Shown in pieces: positions 31,891-45,085 of a stretch of DNA of 64,000 nucleotides. This stretch comes from Uranotaenia lowii. Lineage: Eukaryota; Arthropoda; Insecta; Diptera; Culicidae. Within the stretch, counting starts at the first letter, position 1, and every line of letters begins with the position of its first letter. The stretch is taken from NCBI RefSeq assembly GCF_029784155.1, contig NC_073691.1, positions 87,551,361 through 87,615,360 of the forward strand. The letters run 5' to 3'. The notes beneath the pieces are model-generated. The model worked only from the letters and a program-made list of their open reading frames with translations, had not been told where the DNA came from and did no database searches. Both the position numbers and the translations under genes were made by a program.

Positions 31891-33427
31891 TAAGGATAAA
31901 CAAAACTTTGGTTGGAGAATATGTTTAAAAAAATTGAACGAAATTTCATACGCTGATTTCTAACATGGGTTAGACAACAGAGAAAAAAGGGTTTCTTTAT
32001 GAATTTGAATACCTATTAATAAGAAAAGTCAAGTCGTTTCTATAATCTTTGTTGATAGCTTAAATAGATTATCACATTTTCGTAAAACTAACGCTTCAAC
32101 ACTACAAAACCTAAAGGCCAAATGCTGCAGTTGTCGTGAATGATTTATTCAAAATATTTTTCAACGTGTGTTGCGTTCTGCCATCACTGAACGAGCATCT
32201 TATGTTTACTGTTTACAGCATGGTAAAAATTAGTTGTATCTTTTCGGTTGTGTTCCATCTCGAGTGAGCGGAAGGATAGATGGGATTGATCCAGCAAGTA
32301 AATAACGCGTTACGGCTTACGATACGAGCCGCAACAACGAGAACCAAGAACAAGATGCGAATAAATTTTTAATTATGTTTGCCGGCGAATTATACAAACG
32401 GCGTCGTCGTCGTCGTCATCGTCCTGAAACATTTGTCGTTTCATGTCGTGCGGGGATATGCTGCGGAAATACTGCTGATGCAGGAACTTTTGCCCGGGGG
32501 AAAGAAAAACTCGCTGTATTTCTCAGCTGAAGGCAGACGCGTCCGTCAGTGAAGTTGTTGGTGGAATTATGAATCCGTTCAGAAAAGAATGAGCTAAACA
32601 GGGCAGGGACACCGGAAGTGATCTTTATCCGTTTGTTCTGTAGACGACACGGGTAGATTCATTTTTTTTATTTCAACTGGATAGAAGAAAAAAGAGAAGG
32701 AATTGAAATTTAGCGTACGTATTTTAATTTTTTCAAATGATTTTTAGAAGTCGGAACCAGCTTGACAATATAAGGTAGATAGACGAGCAATTGTGGCCTT
32801 TATAAACATATGACGCATTTTTTTTAAACAAAGGGTGTAAATATAAATTTTGATTTTCATTTAGCCATCATTACATCAATGACCATCAATCGTGACAAAA
32901 AATATGTAATCAAGAACTCAAACACGTGAAAAACTGTTGAACCGTTATGATTAAACTTGAATCATGCAATTTATTTAAATTGGAACTCGTTATCCATTAC
33001 AAAATTCAATTGATAAGACGAGTTATAGGGTAAGTGCACACTATTCTATCTTATTTACTATTCTCAAAAAAAAAATACATTGGTCCAATCATAATTTAGC
33101 ATTTTTTAATAGTTCAACCCAGATTTTTTGGCAAAATGTAGGACATTTTTTTAAGAAAATTTCAAAATTGAATAAAGATTAGGCTGTAAGTCAGTTAATA
33201 AATGCTCGAAAATAATTCACCAAGTGCCTGAGAAAGCTGAAGCTGAAAATCATATTAGAGTCACGTTAAAAGCATTCCAAAGCTACAAATAAAAAAAAAA
33301 TCAAATAAATTAGAGAGTTTTGACGGAACAAGTGTCAGGGGTCATTTTAATTTAATTTATTTTATTAGAGAGGCTGGGTAGATTCATCAGTCAAGGATCA
33401 TTTGACCACACCGGCGGTGTAAATAGG
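31891..33427. other. Intergenic DNA, partly GC-richer (32140-32640)
   Basis: 32140-32640 is less AT-rich than its surroundings and has a (CGT)n run near 32402. It could be a conserved non-coding or 5'-untranslated region, but I see no open frame with family features. The rest is AT-rich and featureless. Confidence 0.4.
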
Positions 33428-34656
33428 AACCGCCATACGGGGCATCATGCAACAGCAGTTGCATTGTGAGATAGTTTTTTTATTGAGTTTTTGATTCTTA
33501 TTATAAAAAATGAAGCAATAGATGTACAAATTTTAACATTTTTCGATGCCTTAAAAATCTTTACCCAGTTTAACGGATTGGCTTAATGAAGTCACCTTCA
33601 AACTTTATGTTACTTTAATAATGCTGTACCAACACTGTTGGTGTGAAAATATTTTCCAGACAATCACCCATTGTTTTGAATAATATTTTTATAATTCAGT
33701 TACCAGTTAGGTTAGGTGTCTGGGGCAAGGTTGCCGAAATCACAGAAAAATCTATAATTTCACAGAATTTTAAGCAAATTTTCATCACAGAATCTGCGTC
33801 ACAGAACACAGAGTTTTGGAAGTATTCACAGATTTTTAAAGTTTTGTACGTATTTCAAAATTTTTATTTTTTTTGTCAATATAAACTGTGGATTTTTTGT
33901 GTTTAGGGAAATCATGATAAGATTTTTAATATTTATTGATTTTTCTCAGGCAGAATGTTAAAAAGACCCAATTTGTCATGACTTTGCAATCAAATTAATG
34001 TTTTCATCAAAGAAAACCATCACAGATTTTCTTGGTTAAATCACAGAAATTCAGAATTTTTTTTCGCAAAAACACAGAAAAATTTTCGGCAACCTTGGTC
34101 TGGGGTAATATGCAACAAAATGCAAATCAGTGAAACACCTTGTAAATCTCGTTTCCATGTGCTGGAATATGAATGTTTTGCTTCACGCATTTGTAAACAT
34201 TGAAATTTCTTTCATTGAAACATTTACTTTTATGATTTCAGCTTATAGAATTTTTCGTAGTACTATTTAACCCCTAGATGTATGCAGCATCCTTATTTTC
34301 AGAAAAAAATAGTTTTTAAGGACCAAAAAAATTACTGCAATTGGTGTTTTCATGCGTGATGGTCTATAAGGGATCGCAAATATATAAAAAAATATAAATT
34401 TTCATACGTGTTCATAAGAATTTTCATTAAAAACAAAGTTTGTTGCAAGTTACCTCATTTTCTAAGGAGGGTGAAAATCGCATGTTTTTAGAAAATTAAA
34501 AATAACTAAAGAAACCAAATTTTTCTAACTACGCCAATTTGATATCTCATCATCCTTAAAACTTTTGATGCATAAGTGATAGGATTAACTGTGAACATAA
34601 GTTTTTTAAAAGCCATAGAAGTTGAAAATAGTTGCATGTTGCTCCAGTTGACGGTA
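33428..34656 (+). mobile_element. Family 1 MITE, complete, carrying a nested hAT-type MITE
   Basis: Starts with a mutated terminus (AACCGCCATACGGGGCATCA) and ends GTTGCTCCAGTTGACGGTA at 34656. Without the 380-bp insertion and its duplicated target it would be about 850 bp. A further reverse-oriented family 1 fragment follows at 34657-35010. Confidence 0.82.
33726..34097. mobile_element. hAT-type MITE (CACAG-rich family), TSD GTCTGGGG
   Basis: 372 bp, CAAGGTTGCCGAAA...CGGCAACCTTG. GTCTGGGG is duplicated at 33718-33725 and 34098-34105. The interior repeats TCACAGAAT-like words. A second member lies at 38479-38866 in the other orientation. Confidence 0.92.
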
Positions 34657-35010
34657 AGTTGCAACAAATTATGTTTTTAATAAAAAATCAAATGAAAACC
34701 TTTGAGAATTTCTAGCTTTTTTTATTTATATGTGTGATGTCATAACGCATAAAGCACCAATTGCAGTAATTTTGGTTTTGTTCGAATTAAATTTAACATT
34801 TTTTCTATCTAAATAAAATGGTTTTGAAGAAAAACCATTAGGGTGCTGCATACATTTAGGGGTTAAAAAATATAACAACAAAAAATCTACTAGCTGAAAT
34901 CATTAAAATTAATGTTTGGATGAATGAAATTTTGAAATTAACATTCGCGTGATGCAAAACAGTCATATTTACAGCATGTGGAAACTTGTTAATATTTCTT
35001 GTTCATTTTT
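34657..35010 (-). repeat. Family 1 MITE fragment
   Basis: GTTGCAACAAATTATG..., ACCAATTGCAGTAATTTTGG and GCTGCATACATTTAGGGGT match reverse-oriented family 1 copies. No terminal repeat. Confidence 0.6.
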
Positions 35011-35180
35011 CAATCTTCTTTAATTTTTTTGAAATTTTCCCTCAAATATTTAGCAATTTTGTTTTCTTATTTTTTTTTAACTTTAAATAGAGAAATAACT
35101 TTCTTTTTCAAAACAAAAGTGATTTCTCATAATCTATTACAATAAGGTCTTTGAATAGCGTTTGTCTTTTTGTAATCAGC

Positions 35181-36156
35181 ATAAAGCTTAGTTCTTTTAG
35201 AAATGGGACAGTTACAAATGCCTGTATCTCAAAAACCATTCGTTTGAACGAAATACTTTCTATGAAGGAAAAGTAGGCAATGTTATGATATTTCATGAAA
35301 AAATTTGAAAAAAAATATTTACCGTTTTTTGTAAAAGAAATTTCTACTTTATTCTTGGTGTCTCCCATTGGCCGGCGCACACTTTTTTCTGTCATGGTAT
35401 TGATCAGTTTCTCCAACTTATACTTTGTAAAATCTATATTTTAGGTGGCTTCACCTTCCTTCTTCAATTTCTGATACTTTTTGGTCCAATACTTCTCTGG
35501 AAACTGGAAACTGGAAGCATTTTAGTGGATACAGTTGTTTCGAAATGAGCAAATTTGGTTATTTTTTATCACATTTTTGAACGTTTTTTTTTCGGTACCG
35601 GTTTTACAGCTTAAGAGCTTTGGAACTATCAAAAAATGGCTGTTTGAGGTTGGATTTCAATGAGTCATCACTAGGCAACACTTTCAGCTTATCGGAGAAA
35701 ATTGTTTTGGACATTTCAGCGATCTACCCTTAGCTTTTCGTTTATTGAAAATTAAAAATGCTGGTATGAGACTTGCATTCCTTGATGATCCTTAACCGTT
35801 GTTGCCGATCATCTGCTTCACTCCAATGCTTGATTTGAACTTTGTGGACATTATTGACAGTGTTTGCATACTTATCCACCACATAAACTCAGTAATTCTT
35901 TGAATAATCAACGGTTTTTTCAGCTATCAATTTGATAATGACGAATTTTAAAGGAATCTGTGCAAAAATTTTTTTTTCTTTTTCTCAAGCATCGTACATA
36001 TCTCAAAAACGCGTAAATTTTAAATTTTGAAAAAAATAGGTCGAATAGTACTTTTTACAGGCAACAAAATGCTGTTCAAATTTTTAATATCCAATAACTA
36101 GTTAACGAGCTATTAGCAAATGAAAGTGTCCCATTTCTAAAAGAACTAAGCTTTAT
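35181..36156 (-). pseudogene. Degraded Tc1/mariner-type element with long TIRs
   Basis: ATAAAGCTTAGTTCTTTTAGAAATGGGACA at 35181 is inverted at about 36127-36156, a terminal repeat of at least 30 bp. On the minus strand, pieces of a transposase-like tail can be read (FPEKYWTKKYQKLKK, then EKLINTMTEKSVRRPMG), similar to the PIEKYW region and C-terminus of Tc1/mariner transposases. Many stops; inactive. Family assignment moderate. Confidence 0.55.
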
Positions 36157-38470
36157 TCTTTCGCTCTAGGTTTTCACTTATCGGAATTGTCTGCTGCTGA
36201 CAGTCGAACTGCGTTTAAAGAGAAGATAGTATTCCACGTAGTTCTCCTAGTTATAATTCAGACGCGTGGTTGACTTTTCTCGAAATTGTGCTTATCGTTC
36301 CACTATTTGTCAGACACATTCATTTAGTAGTCTGCAAGATAGTATCACACTAACCTTTTGGTATTTATAGCAGTCAACTCTACTCTGCTCGTCTTTTCTG
36401 CACCATGATCGAAATCACTTGAGCGATACAGTGACTTTGGAGGTCTATTATGTTACTTTACTTTACAATTGTGATACTAGTTTCTTGCTTTAAGCTAAGA
36501 CCTATGGATTGAGATATAGATTTTGATATTAAAAAAAAATTCTGACAAAATTAGCTAAAGGTGTGTAGGCATTTCACAAAATTCAATCGTATGTTTTCAA
36601 TAATATCGTTAATAAAAATTTCCCCTGTGCTTATGCAATAACTTTTACGGATCTCATGAAACATGAAAAGCAGAAAAAATTAGATCGTTTTCGTGGCTAG
36701 TATTGGAACCACCACTTTCTGATTGAAGAGTTTACATATTTGGTAACCCTGCAGCCGATGATTACTTCATTTGGCATTTGATCGACATTAGAAATCGCTG
36801 CATTGAATCTCGAAATCGCAAGTTCTTCCGCTGGTTTGCGAAGTGGCACGCAAATGAAGTGGAATTTAAGTCACGTTGATTTATGAGCTAAAACACACAA
36901 CGAGCGATTGTGTGCAACATTATGTTTGTGAAGAAATTTTGGACCTTATAGCAGACCAGACCAGAAAGAATCTGGCGCGCTACTCAGAATGAGAAAGGGA
37001 ATGAAAAAAAACATAAGCTTTCCAATGGCCAAGAACTAGTAAATAAGGGCAAATGCTTTAACATTCAAGGGTTCGATGCTTTCCAATTTATATAAGACCG
37101 ATCAAATGTTTAATAAAGTGTTAAACCACTATTCTAATTCAGCCGGTGGTGTTTGAACAGAAGTGATTTTAATTATTTTAAAAAGAAGAATGAAGAAAAA
37201 TCAAACTTCCATGATTTTTTTATATTATGATCCATCAATTCAAGAGAATGCGTACATAACCTTCTAAGATCATTTGAAACCATCCCAAATCCTTTCATTC
37301 TCATACCATGGATCGTTCCATTGCCACACTTATTACATCATACAATTGGGTCAATTAAATAAGACAAATGTCATTAGCAACGTGTAGTTCAAATACCACT
37401 AGGACAAATAATAATTAGCTCTCAAGACTGTCGACTCATTTCGAAAAAAAAAGAAATCAACCTAAATGTTATGAGCAATTCGGTTAGAAAGGAAGACATA
37501 AAACTTCTTCTCAGGTGGGGCAGCGAAACGCCAGTTTTGTGAATGCTCCGAAATGGCAGACCGACAGACGAAGCGATCGTTTTATAAAATGTCATCTCTC
37601 CTCTACACCGACCAGTTTCTTTCATTCAGAATGGAGATGCTCCACTTGTTCATTGGCTTTTTGGGGGGTTATGAGTTGATGATTTATTTCTACATGATGT
37701 AATAGCGCCAGTTATTTGTAAAATAAAAAAAAACTCTTTCCATTTATAGTTCACTAATGTTTTATTCCATTTATAGTTCACTAATTACAAAACAAATAAT
37801 TATACGTGACACTATACTAAATTTCACGCAAAGAATAGGTACTTTTTTATTGTGTAGGTAAGGTGTTAAAATAAGGCTTGTCCACGACAAAATCTGGGCT
37901 CCTTTAAACACCTATTTCATAAGCCATATCTTCCACATACAAACTAAATTAACCTTTAAACCTTCAACAATGAATGCTCAAAAGTTAATATTTTTCGCTC
38001 AAAATTCCACAATTTTTATATTTATGATTACAACAGCTTTCTACAAACGCTTATCAAAACAACTTTATCTTTTTTTTTTTTTTTTATTTTCATCAAAGAA
38101 AATTTTTAGCGAAATTAAGAGGAGATCGAAGTAGTCAACGACTGAAGACTGACGTATTTTTTACCAAGCTCTTAATTTTAGTGAATTTCAAAAGTGAAAT
38201 TTTTAAAATTTAATATCAAGGGTAATTATAATTATGCCGGTGCAGGAGACCTTAAATGGCATAATCGATGTGTGTCGGAGGATTCTTCTGAGTCTCAGTC
38301 AGTTCCAACCACTCCGAGGATGCAGTTAGTCAAACGGACGGCCGATGTGTAAGCTAATCAAGTGGCGGTTCCGGTAGTTCCCTCTCAGCAGTTTGTAGTC
38401 CAGTGGTTTATGGGTGCTGGTTACAACATAGGTCGAATCTACTTACGATGGATACACGAAGGACTTTTGA
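36157..38470. other. AT-rich intergenic DNA
   Basis: No gene recognised. A small direct duplication, TTCCATTTATAGTTCACTAAT, occurs twice at about 37738 and 37765. Confidence 0.45.
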
Positions 38471-38478
38471 GCCTGAAG

Positions 38479-38866
38479 CAAGGTTGCCGAAATAAATTCT
38501 GTGTTTTTGAGAAAAAAAATTCTGACTTTCTGTGATTTTACCCAAAAATTCTGTGATGGATTTCTGTGATGCTATTTCCTTGAATTTTATAGAAAATTCA
38601 TGATAACTTGTGTCTTTTTCACATTTTAGTTGGATAAAATGAACAACCATTCCGAATCTTATCATACTTTACTAATTCAAAGTCAAGAAATCCAAATTTC
38701 ATTCTGTCATAAAAAATTATAATTTCGAAAATCCATTCAAAATTCAAATATTCTGTGAAATCTGTGAAAATTTCAAAATTCTATGTTCTGCGACACAGAT
38801 TCTGTGATGAAAATTTGCTCAAAATTCTGTGAAATTACAGATTTTTCTGTGATTTCGACAACCTTG
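38479..38866. mobile_element. hAT-type MITE (CACAG-rich family), TSD GCCTGAAG
   Basis: 388 bp, CAAGGTTGCCGAAAT to ATTTCGACAACCTTG. GCCTGAAG is duplicated at 38471-38478 and 38867-38874. Same family as 33726-34097, reversed. Confidence 0.92.
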
Positions 38867-38874
38867 GCCTGAAG

Positions 38875-39483
38875 CCCAATCCGTTGATTAATCAACAGTA
38901 AAAGCTAAGTATTCGCTTTAATTTAAATTTTTCCTTGATTTAAAATTGGCATCTAATTTTTTTTTGTTAAAGACTACTTTAGCAACAATAAGTACCCTGA
39001 CCGAGATCAGGGAAAATTAACGAATTCCTATTTTTCAATATTTAGGGGCAAAAATAAGTTTCTGATCTTTAATTAACATTATCGAAATCTGGGAGTGACG
39101 GGCGCGTTTTTGTTTTCGTCTAGGAATTTCCGAAAATTAATTTATAAGAAAGGATTTTAAATTGTTTAGATTTAAAAGGCACAATAAAGTGCAGCGTTTT
39201 CAAGTATTCCGTGATAAACAAGTGAAGTTTCTACGAAAAAATCTTTGAAGCAGATGTTCAAAAACTTAATTTTTCTGAGAGAAAAGACTCGTACTACGCC
39301 AGTGAACTAAATCCCAGGATTCAAATAGGCTGACCAGCTCTGGGCAAACTGAAAATCAAGATAAGTTGAACGAATAGTTTTTATTTTTGTTCCTTTATGG
39401 TTTATAATTTACTATTTTGATAAGCGTAAAATGATAAGCACTAAGGGTAAACTTTGAAAGGTTATAATATAATATTATCTTTC
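38875..39483. other. Intergenic DNA, nothing recognised
   Basis: AT-rich; no frames or repeats of note. Confidence 0.4.
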
Positions 39484-39839
39484 TACACGCTCATTTTTAT
39501 TTAACCATTTATGTTTAAAAAGTAACCATTTTATGGTTTTTGATGCAGAACAGCCAATATGGTTACATTTTTAACAATTTTTCGAAGTGCAATTTTAACC
39601 ATATTCCAAGTTTCCGTGCAAAAGCTGAGAAATGGTTAAAAATGTGATCAACAAACGTAAGAACATTTTCATGTCCGCCATTTTAGAAACAATCTTTGCT
39701 GTAGCCACTTTGTTTTTAGTTTATTTTTAATTTTTCAGCAGTTTTAATTCAATACAACCTAAACGGACTTGATTCCTAGGTACTGTAAACCGACTTAAAC
39801 CGATTCCACTCAAAAGTTGTTTCAGTATCAGTCCCTGAT

Positions 39840-40141
39840 GCCTGAAGATTATCGTTGCCGGAAGTTGCTTAATCGCAAAACCGTAATCCGGCTCCTCGTC
39901 ACAGTAATGGGTTCAAAATCAGGTAGCTGGACAGAACTAATTGCAGCCATCGCTCAACAAGGTAAGCACTAACAACATTAAGTGAAATGTGAAATCTATA
40001 TTTTTCCATATTTTGTTTTATCTTAAACAGACCTTCGAGGAACAATACCGGGTTTGCACCATCGCTGCATCGGTCGGGCTCGAGCACTCCAAATGGGTGC
40101 ACTGAGATGGCGGACATTCCCTTTGGATGAAACCAGCAGAT
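39840..40141 (+). pseudogene. Two-exon gene-like segment inside the TIR element
   Basis: From an ATG at about 39838 an open stretch (PEDYRCRKLLNRK, VIRLLVTVMGSKSGSWTELI) runs to a GTAAGC donor near 39961. A TTTTATCTTAAACAG acceptor ends near 40030, and the frame resumes in phase (D/LRGTIPGLHHRC, then RALQMGALRW) to a TGA near 40141. About 80 residues. The pattern resembles small insect helical domains but I cannot name the family. Another piece (YLPPTYLDAAKLTNSILKLRY) lies at 41010-41069, and SLKCVESFTKSFAAALRSKD ends near 41167. Confidence 0.4.
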
Positions 40142-40521
40142 GATTCCTGATCTGGATTATGACGCATGATCGGCTGACAATCCGGAATTTCCTCTTCACC
40201 TGTAATTTGTTCGAACGGGCCTGGTCCCGTAGATGACCGAGAGGAATAAAGAAGCAGCAATGAATATGTTCATTAATCTGCTGCAGCAGTAAGGCGGTGT
40301 TCAATTTGTCAACTTTAAGAAGTTTCAACTACGTGCACATGGCATGTACAAAATGATAGTGCCTATTAAAAACAAATCCTTCTTGAACTACAAATCGATA
40401 TAAATATATCACGGTGTAAGTATTACCACGTAATTAGAACGAAAAAAAGTTGCATTGAATTTTTTTTATTTTTGCAGCTTTTTCCTCCGGAACCATTAGG
40501 AACGAGAAGAGCACTGCATGC

Positions 40522-40760
40522 CTGGGGTGGAATTATGAATCCTATTCGATTCGAGTTACCCGTTTCGAGTTGAACTCGAATCGAATTAGCATCAGTATTA
40601 CAAATCTCGTTCGAGTTCTAAATTTTCACGTACTAGATTTCGAGTAAATCGGGTAGTAGATCATCTCGAAATGTTTCATTCGAATCGAGATCGGTAATGC
40701 CAAAGTTGGTCGAATCGAACGAAACTCGATTGTTTCGAGTTCCATAATCCCGCCCCTGAT
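40522..40760. mobile_element. Short inverted-repeat element rich in TCGAATCGA words
   Basis: The ends GGGGTGGAATTATGAA and TTCCATAATCCCGCCCC pair with a few mismatches. The interior has many CGAGTT/AACTCG and ATTCGATTCG words on both strands. It lies nested in the 39484-41400 element. Confidence 0.6.
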
Positions 40761-41400
40761 TCTGAACGGGCGGGAGAATTTTTTTTGAACAGCTGGACGT
40801 GAGCCGAAGTAGGCCATACCTTTAGGTGTCGAAGCATAACGAGAAGACCGAAGTTGAACCGAAAGATTGGTGTTGCTCGTTTGATTCACGGTGATCTGTC
40901 CAACAATCTCAGCATCAGGTCATCTGTGTCGGTGACAACTCATGGCACGGGATTTGCTGCGTCTGTGCAGCATGAATAATCGCGATGTTGTGCAATGAGG
41001 TTAGCTATTTGCCACCCACCTATCTGGATGCTGCAAAGCTTACGAACTCCATCTTAAAGCTTCGTTACGAGTAGGTACACCGATCATTAATTTATCTACC
41101 ACAGCAGCCTGAAGTGCGTGGAGTCGTTCACCAAGTCGTTCGCTGCTGCTCTGAGAAGCAAGGATTAAGTTTAAAGAAAAAAAATACAAATTGCTACTTT
41201 GCCGAAATTTTTCGGATTAATTTTATTTTATCTCCGAAAACTGCTCAAATCCCAAAACTGTTTTGAGGAAATCTTGATTTCCTTTCTTAAATTTTGAAAA
41301 AAACGTAAAATATTCAAAAAATCAAAAAATCACTTAACGCGGAAAGGTGTGAAAATGGTTACTTTTTAACGATAATTGGTTAATGAATTTTTAGCGTGTA

Positions 41401-42440
41401 TAGAAGCATGAAAAGTTTCAGGGAAACGTTTCAAGAATAAAACTTGTATTCAAGTTTATTTGCAAGAAAGCTCAAGTTCAACGAATTTAACTGCATACGT
41501 TTAAGCGTTTTCGGGTAGTACAATGAGACAAAAAGGTATTTCTCATTGCATAATCAGCAAACGTTTAATACATAACAAGATGTGGGGTTATTATTTGTTT
41601 TCAATTACCGGTAAACTATTTCGGATTGGATAGTTTTAAACAGTTTGACTTTATCTTGAGATCTTATTGTAATTTTATAATTTTAATCTATGGCCTTCTT
41701 TAAAATGATTTCAGTTGAACGATTTAGGCCTCTTGTAGCAATTTTTAGTTGTACTGATTGAGTTATTGAAAAATGTGGTAACGGATTGTTCTATCACATA
41801 TGATAAGGTTTGTGCAATAATGGAATACAGTACGGCATAGAGCAATAAACATTAATACGCTCACTTTTTTACTATAAATCATCAAATTTTTTGGTTGATT
41901 TGTTTTCTCCGTGCAATCGTGAAATTAATATGCGGCAAAAAGTTGAATTGCACTGATGACTTTCCAAAAACGATCTTAATGAATAAGTTATTACATAACA
42001 AGTTAAAAATTTGAAAACAAACAAAAAGGAGATTCACTTCATCTAAAAATATAATCTGTATATTTTGAAGATCTCCTTATAAATATTCTCCGAAGTTACG
42101 CTGTCATAACGCTGAAAGGTCGTTTTTGAAAACACATTAGTGTATCAGGGACAAGAATTAGGAAAACAAGCTAGTTTAAAGAACACATATTTTACTTTTC
42201 AATTAAACTTCTTATCACTGCCTCAAAGATATAAATAGGAGTTTCCTTACGAAAAATCTAGGAGTATAGGAGGTGTAGGAAAACTCGATCGCACCATTCA
42301 CCGAAATGGATCTTGATCAATAACCTTTCCCTTACTAACACAACCCTTTCTTTGGATATTTTAATATAGATTCGCAGACGTATAGACGGTTTTTATAGTT
42401 GGTGATTTTAACTTTCCTTTGTTTCTGAATTTTTCAAAAT
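41401..42440. other. AT-rich intergenic DNA
   Basis: No gene or repeat boundary recognised. Confidence 0.45.
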
Positions 42441-43397
42441 TACCGTCAAACGGGGCATCATGCAACAGCGGGGTTCGATGCAACATTTATATAACACTAC
42501 ATTGAATCAATTTTTAATTTAATGTATTTTAATAAAGTTATCTTTTAATGACAACAAATTGATGATGACATAATTTCTCGCATCTTTAGCTAGTTGCCTT
42601 AAGTTTTTTATTTTTATGTAAAATTTGAAAAATCGAGCAATAAATGTACAAATTTTAACATATTTTCATGCCGAAAAAAACTTTACCCAGTATAACGGAT
42701 CGGCTTGATAAAATTACCTACAAACTTTTTACAGGTTTCCTCATATTATACCAACAATGTTGGTGTAAAAATATGTTTCGAACAATCACCCAATTTTTTT
42801 AAATGAATATTTTTAATATTCAGTTAGGCGTCTGGGGTTAAATGCAACAAAATGCAAATCAAAGAAATACCTTGTAAATCACGTTTCCAAGTGTTGGAAT
42901 ATGAATGTTTTGAATCACGCGTTTGTAAACATTTAAATTTCATTCATCCAAATATTTTTTTTTATGATTTCAGCTTTTAGAATTTTTTGTAGTATTATTT
43001 AACCCCTAAATGTATGCAGCATCCTTAATTTCAGAAAAAATGTGAAAATTTGTTTTTACAGACCCAAAAACTACTGCAATTGGTGTTGTCATGCGTAATG
43101 GTCTTTAAGACATCGCAAATATATTAAAAATTATGAATTTTCGTACGTGTTCATAAGATTTTTCATTAAAAACAAAGTTTGTTGCAAGTTACCCCATTTT
43201 CTAAGAAGGGTGAAAATCGCATGTTTTTAGAAAATTAAAAATAACTGAAGAAACCAATATTTTTTTTAACTACGCCAATTTGAGGTCCCAGCAGCCTTAA
43301 AACTGTTGATGCATAAAGGATACGATTAACTATGAACATAAGTTTTTTAGAAGCTATTGAAGTTGAAAATTGTTGCATGTTGCCCCAGTTGACGGTA
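42441..43397 (+). mobile_element. Family 1 MITE, complete reference copy
   Basis: 957 bp, TACCGTCAAACGGGGCATCA to ATGTTGCCCCAGTTGACGGTA. Terminal repeats of about 26 bp with mismatches; TA ends. No open frame with transposase features. At least seven further complete or partial copies occur in this window. Confidence 0.88.
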
Positions 43398-43473
43398 ATC
43401 TTTGGAATATACAGGGACAAAAGGTTGTTAATCGATCCTATGAAGTATCCAACTAACAATCCTCCTTTATTCC

Positions 43474-43812
43474 TCATTGACTATTAGGACGTGGCCGGCG
43501 TTGTTATTGATCATTTTTAAAAGGAAGAGCATGAGTTTTGTGCATTGTGAATGAACTGCTTGTCCCAAGCACCATTCTTTTGGCCCTTACACAAAATTGA
43601 TGGCCTCGATCAATCACGGGGTAGCAACCATTGGCGAGGTAGAACTTGTTCTGCTTAGCCACGCCAGCGATCATGGAATTTTAAGTGCGTAAGTTGAGCA
43701 AAGTCTAATCAAATATGTTATCTGAAGTTTGAAATGTATGATCATATTTAAGCACTCCAAGTTCCATGATTTAAGGTGGATATGAGTAGTCAACTAAGTT
43801 AAGCTAAGCTAA
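43474..43812 (+). mobile_element. SINE with (AGCTA)n tail
   Basis: Shares with 53754-54231 the order GGACGTGGCCGGCG, then AGCAACCATTGGCGA, CCACGCCAGCGATCATGG and GGTGGATATGAGTAGTCAA, with a short AAGCTAAGCTAA tail. Target duplication not clear here. Confidence 0.7.
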
Positions 43813-44154
43813 AAAAATCTTTAGCGAAATTAAGAAAGAAAAACGCCTTCAAGTAGGCAATGATATTTTATTTCATGGCCAATATCGAGGCATATAAGGC
43901 CGTTGATGATTTTTTCGAATAGAATATTTGTGCACTTTTTTAACTTGAAAAAGGACTAAATTTGTAAAAATAATGCATTCTTATCATGATTTGGGAGTCA
44001 ACAAATGAAAAGAAATAAAATTTCGTTTTGATAATAGGATTATTTCAAAAGTTTACAGCATTCAAAATTGAAGCATGAAACACGCGGTCTTGAGCGCATT
44101 CTGCCCCAATTTAGATGTGATTATTTTTAGTAAAAATTTGTGGGAAGTTAGTAA
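43813..44154. other. Intergenic DNA
   Basis: Nothing recognised. Confidence 0.4.
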
Positions 44155-45085
44155 AATATAGCTATATCTCGAAACCGGAAAGACTTACAAATATCAAATG
44201 TTCTAGAAAAATGTGCCAAACGGAACAAAAAGACAATGCTGTTATCTCAAAAAATTTAAAAAAATATTTCGAGTTATTGAGTTATTGAGTTAGAAAAATT
44301 TAACAAAATGTGATTCGAAGTCCTTTTTTTCCTTCAAAATGCTTTCCAAATGAAAAAATAACAATAAAAATATTTATTTCAATATGTCAATCGTTACAGT
44401 ATAATATGAACTTCATAGTGCCATATTTTCGAAGCAATAATGAACTCTAGTTAATTTTAGAAAATGTTTTCCAAAATGCATGTTATGGGCTGAAATGATC
44501 CCTAGAGTCCAAAAAGATAAATTTTCCTTCTGAATGGATCATTGGCTATCACGAAATTACTGATATTTGTCCAACAACTTATGTTTATCCAGTAATTATC
44601 TGTTCAATATGACTCAAAATACTTTTTTGGTTTATTTATGACACTTAAACACCTTGTGGAATTCGTGTCTAGAAATCAAAATACTGTATTGGTCAAAAAA
44701 CTAGAAAATTGCGCCTGAAGGTATGCAATAACACTAGGGTAGCAGAGAAACTTTAAGAAATCTCTTTGTCTAATACTTAAAAACTAAGAAATGAGAACTA
44801 ATATGGCAAAAAATAGTCAACAGACTTCTATCTTTTGATTTCAATAGGGTCAGGGCACCCTAAATTCAGGATCAAAGTTCCTTTAACTTATAAAATATCA
44901 CTTTTTTTCATCGTCGCACGTGCTCTTAGTTCATCTACGGGCTCATGTATCGTTCTAATTTTGGGAGCATATAAACTTGAAATAAAACGCTGTCAGAAAA
45001 TGCAAAAGACGGCGAGTTGCAATTTTTTTCGAAAAGATATGATGAAAATAAGAAAAGGAGATCAGGGATCCCCATTCTCCCTTAG
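44155..45085 (+). repeat. Family 3 element, nearly full-length
   Basis: Runs from ATATCTCGAAACCGGAAAG to a CCCCATTCTCCCTTA terminus, in reverse relative to 55672-56647. The left TIR is degraded. Confidence 0.7.

Larger units (their letters stand above)
39484..41400. mobile_element. 1.9-kb TIR element carrying exon-like (captured?) sequence
   Basis: TACACGCT...TTAAAAAGTAACCATTTT at 39484-39534 is inverted at about 41351-41400, a terminal repeat of about 50 bp with indels. The terminal TA fits Tc1/mariner-type targets. The interior (39820-41160) is GC-richer than the ends and contains splice-bounded open stretches, unlike an ordinary MITE. No transposase was seen. Confidence 0.7.
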
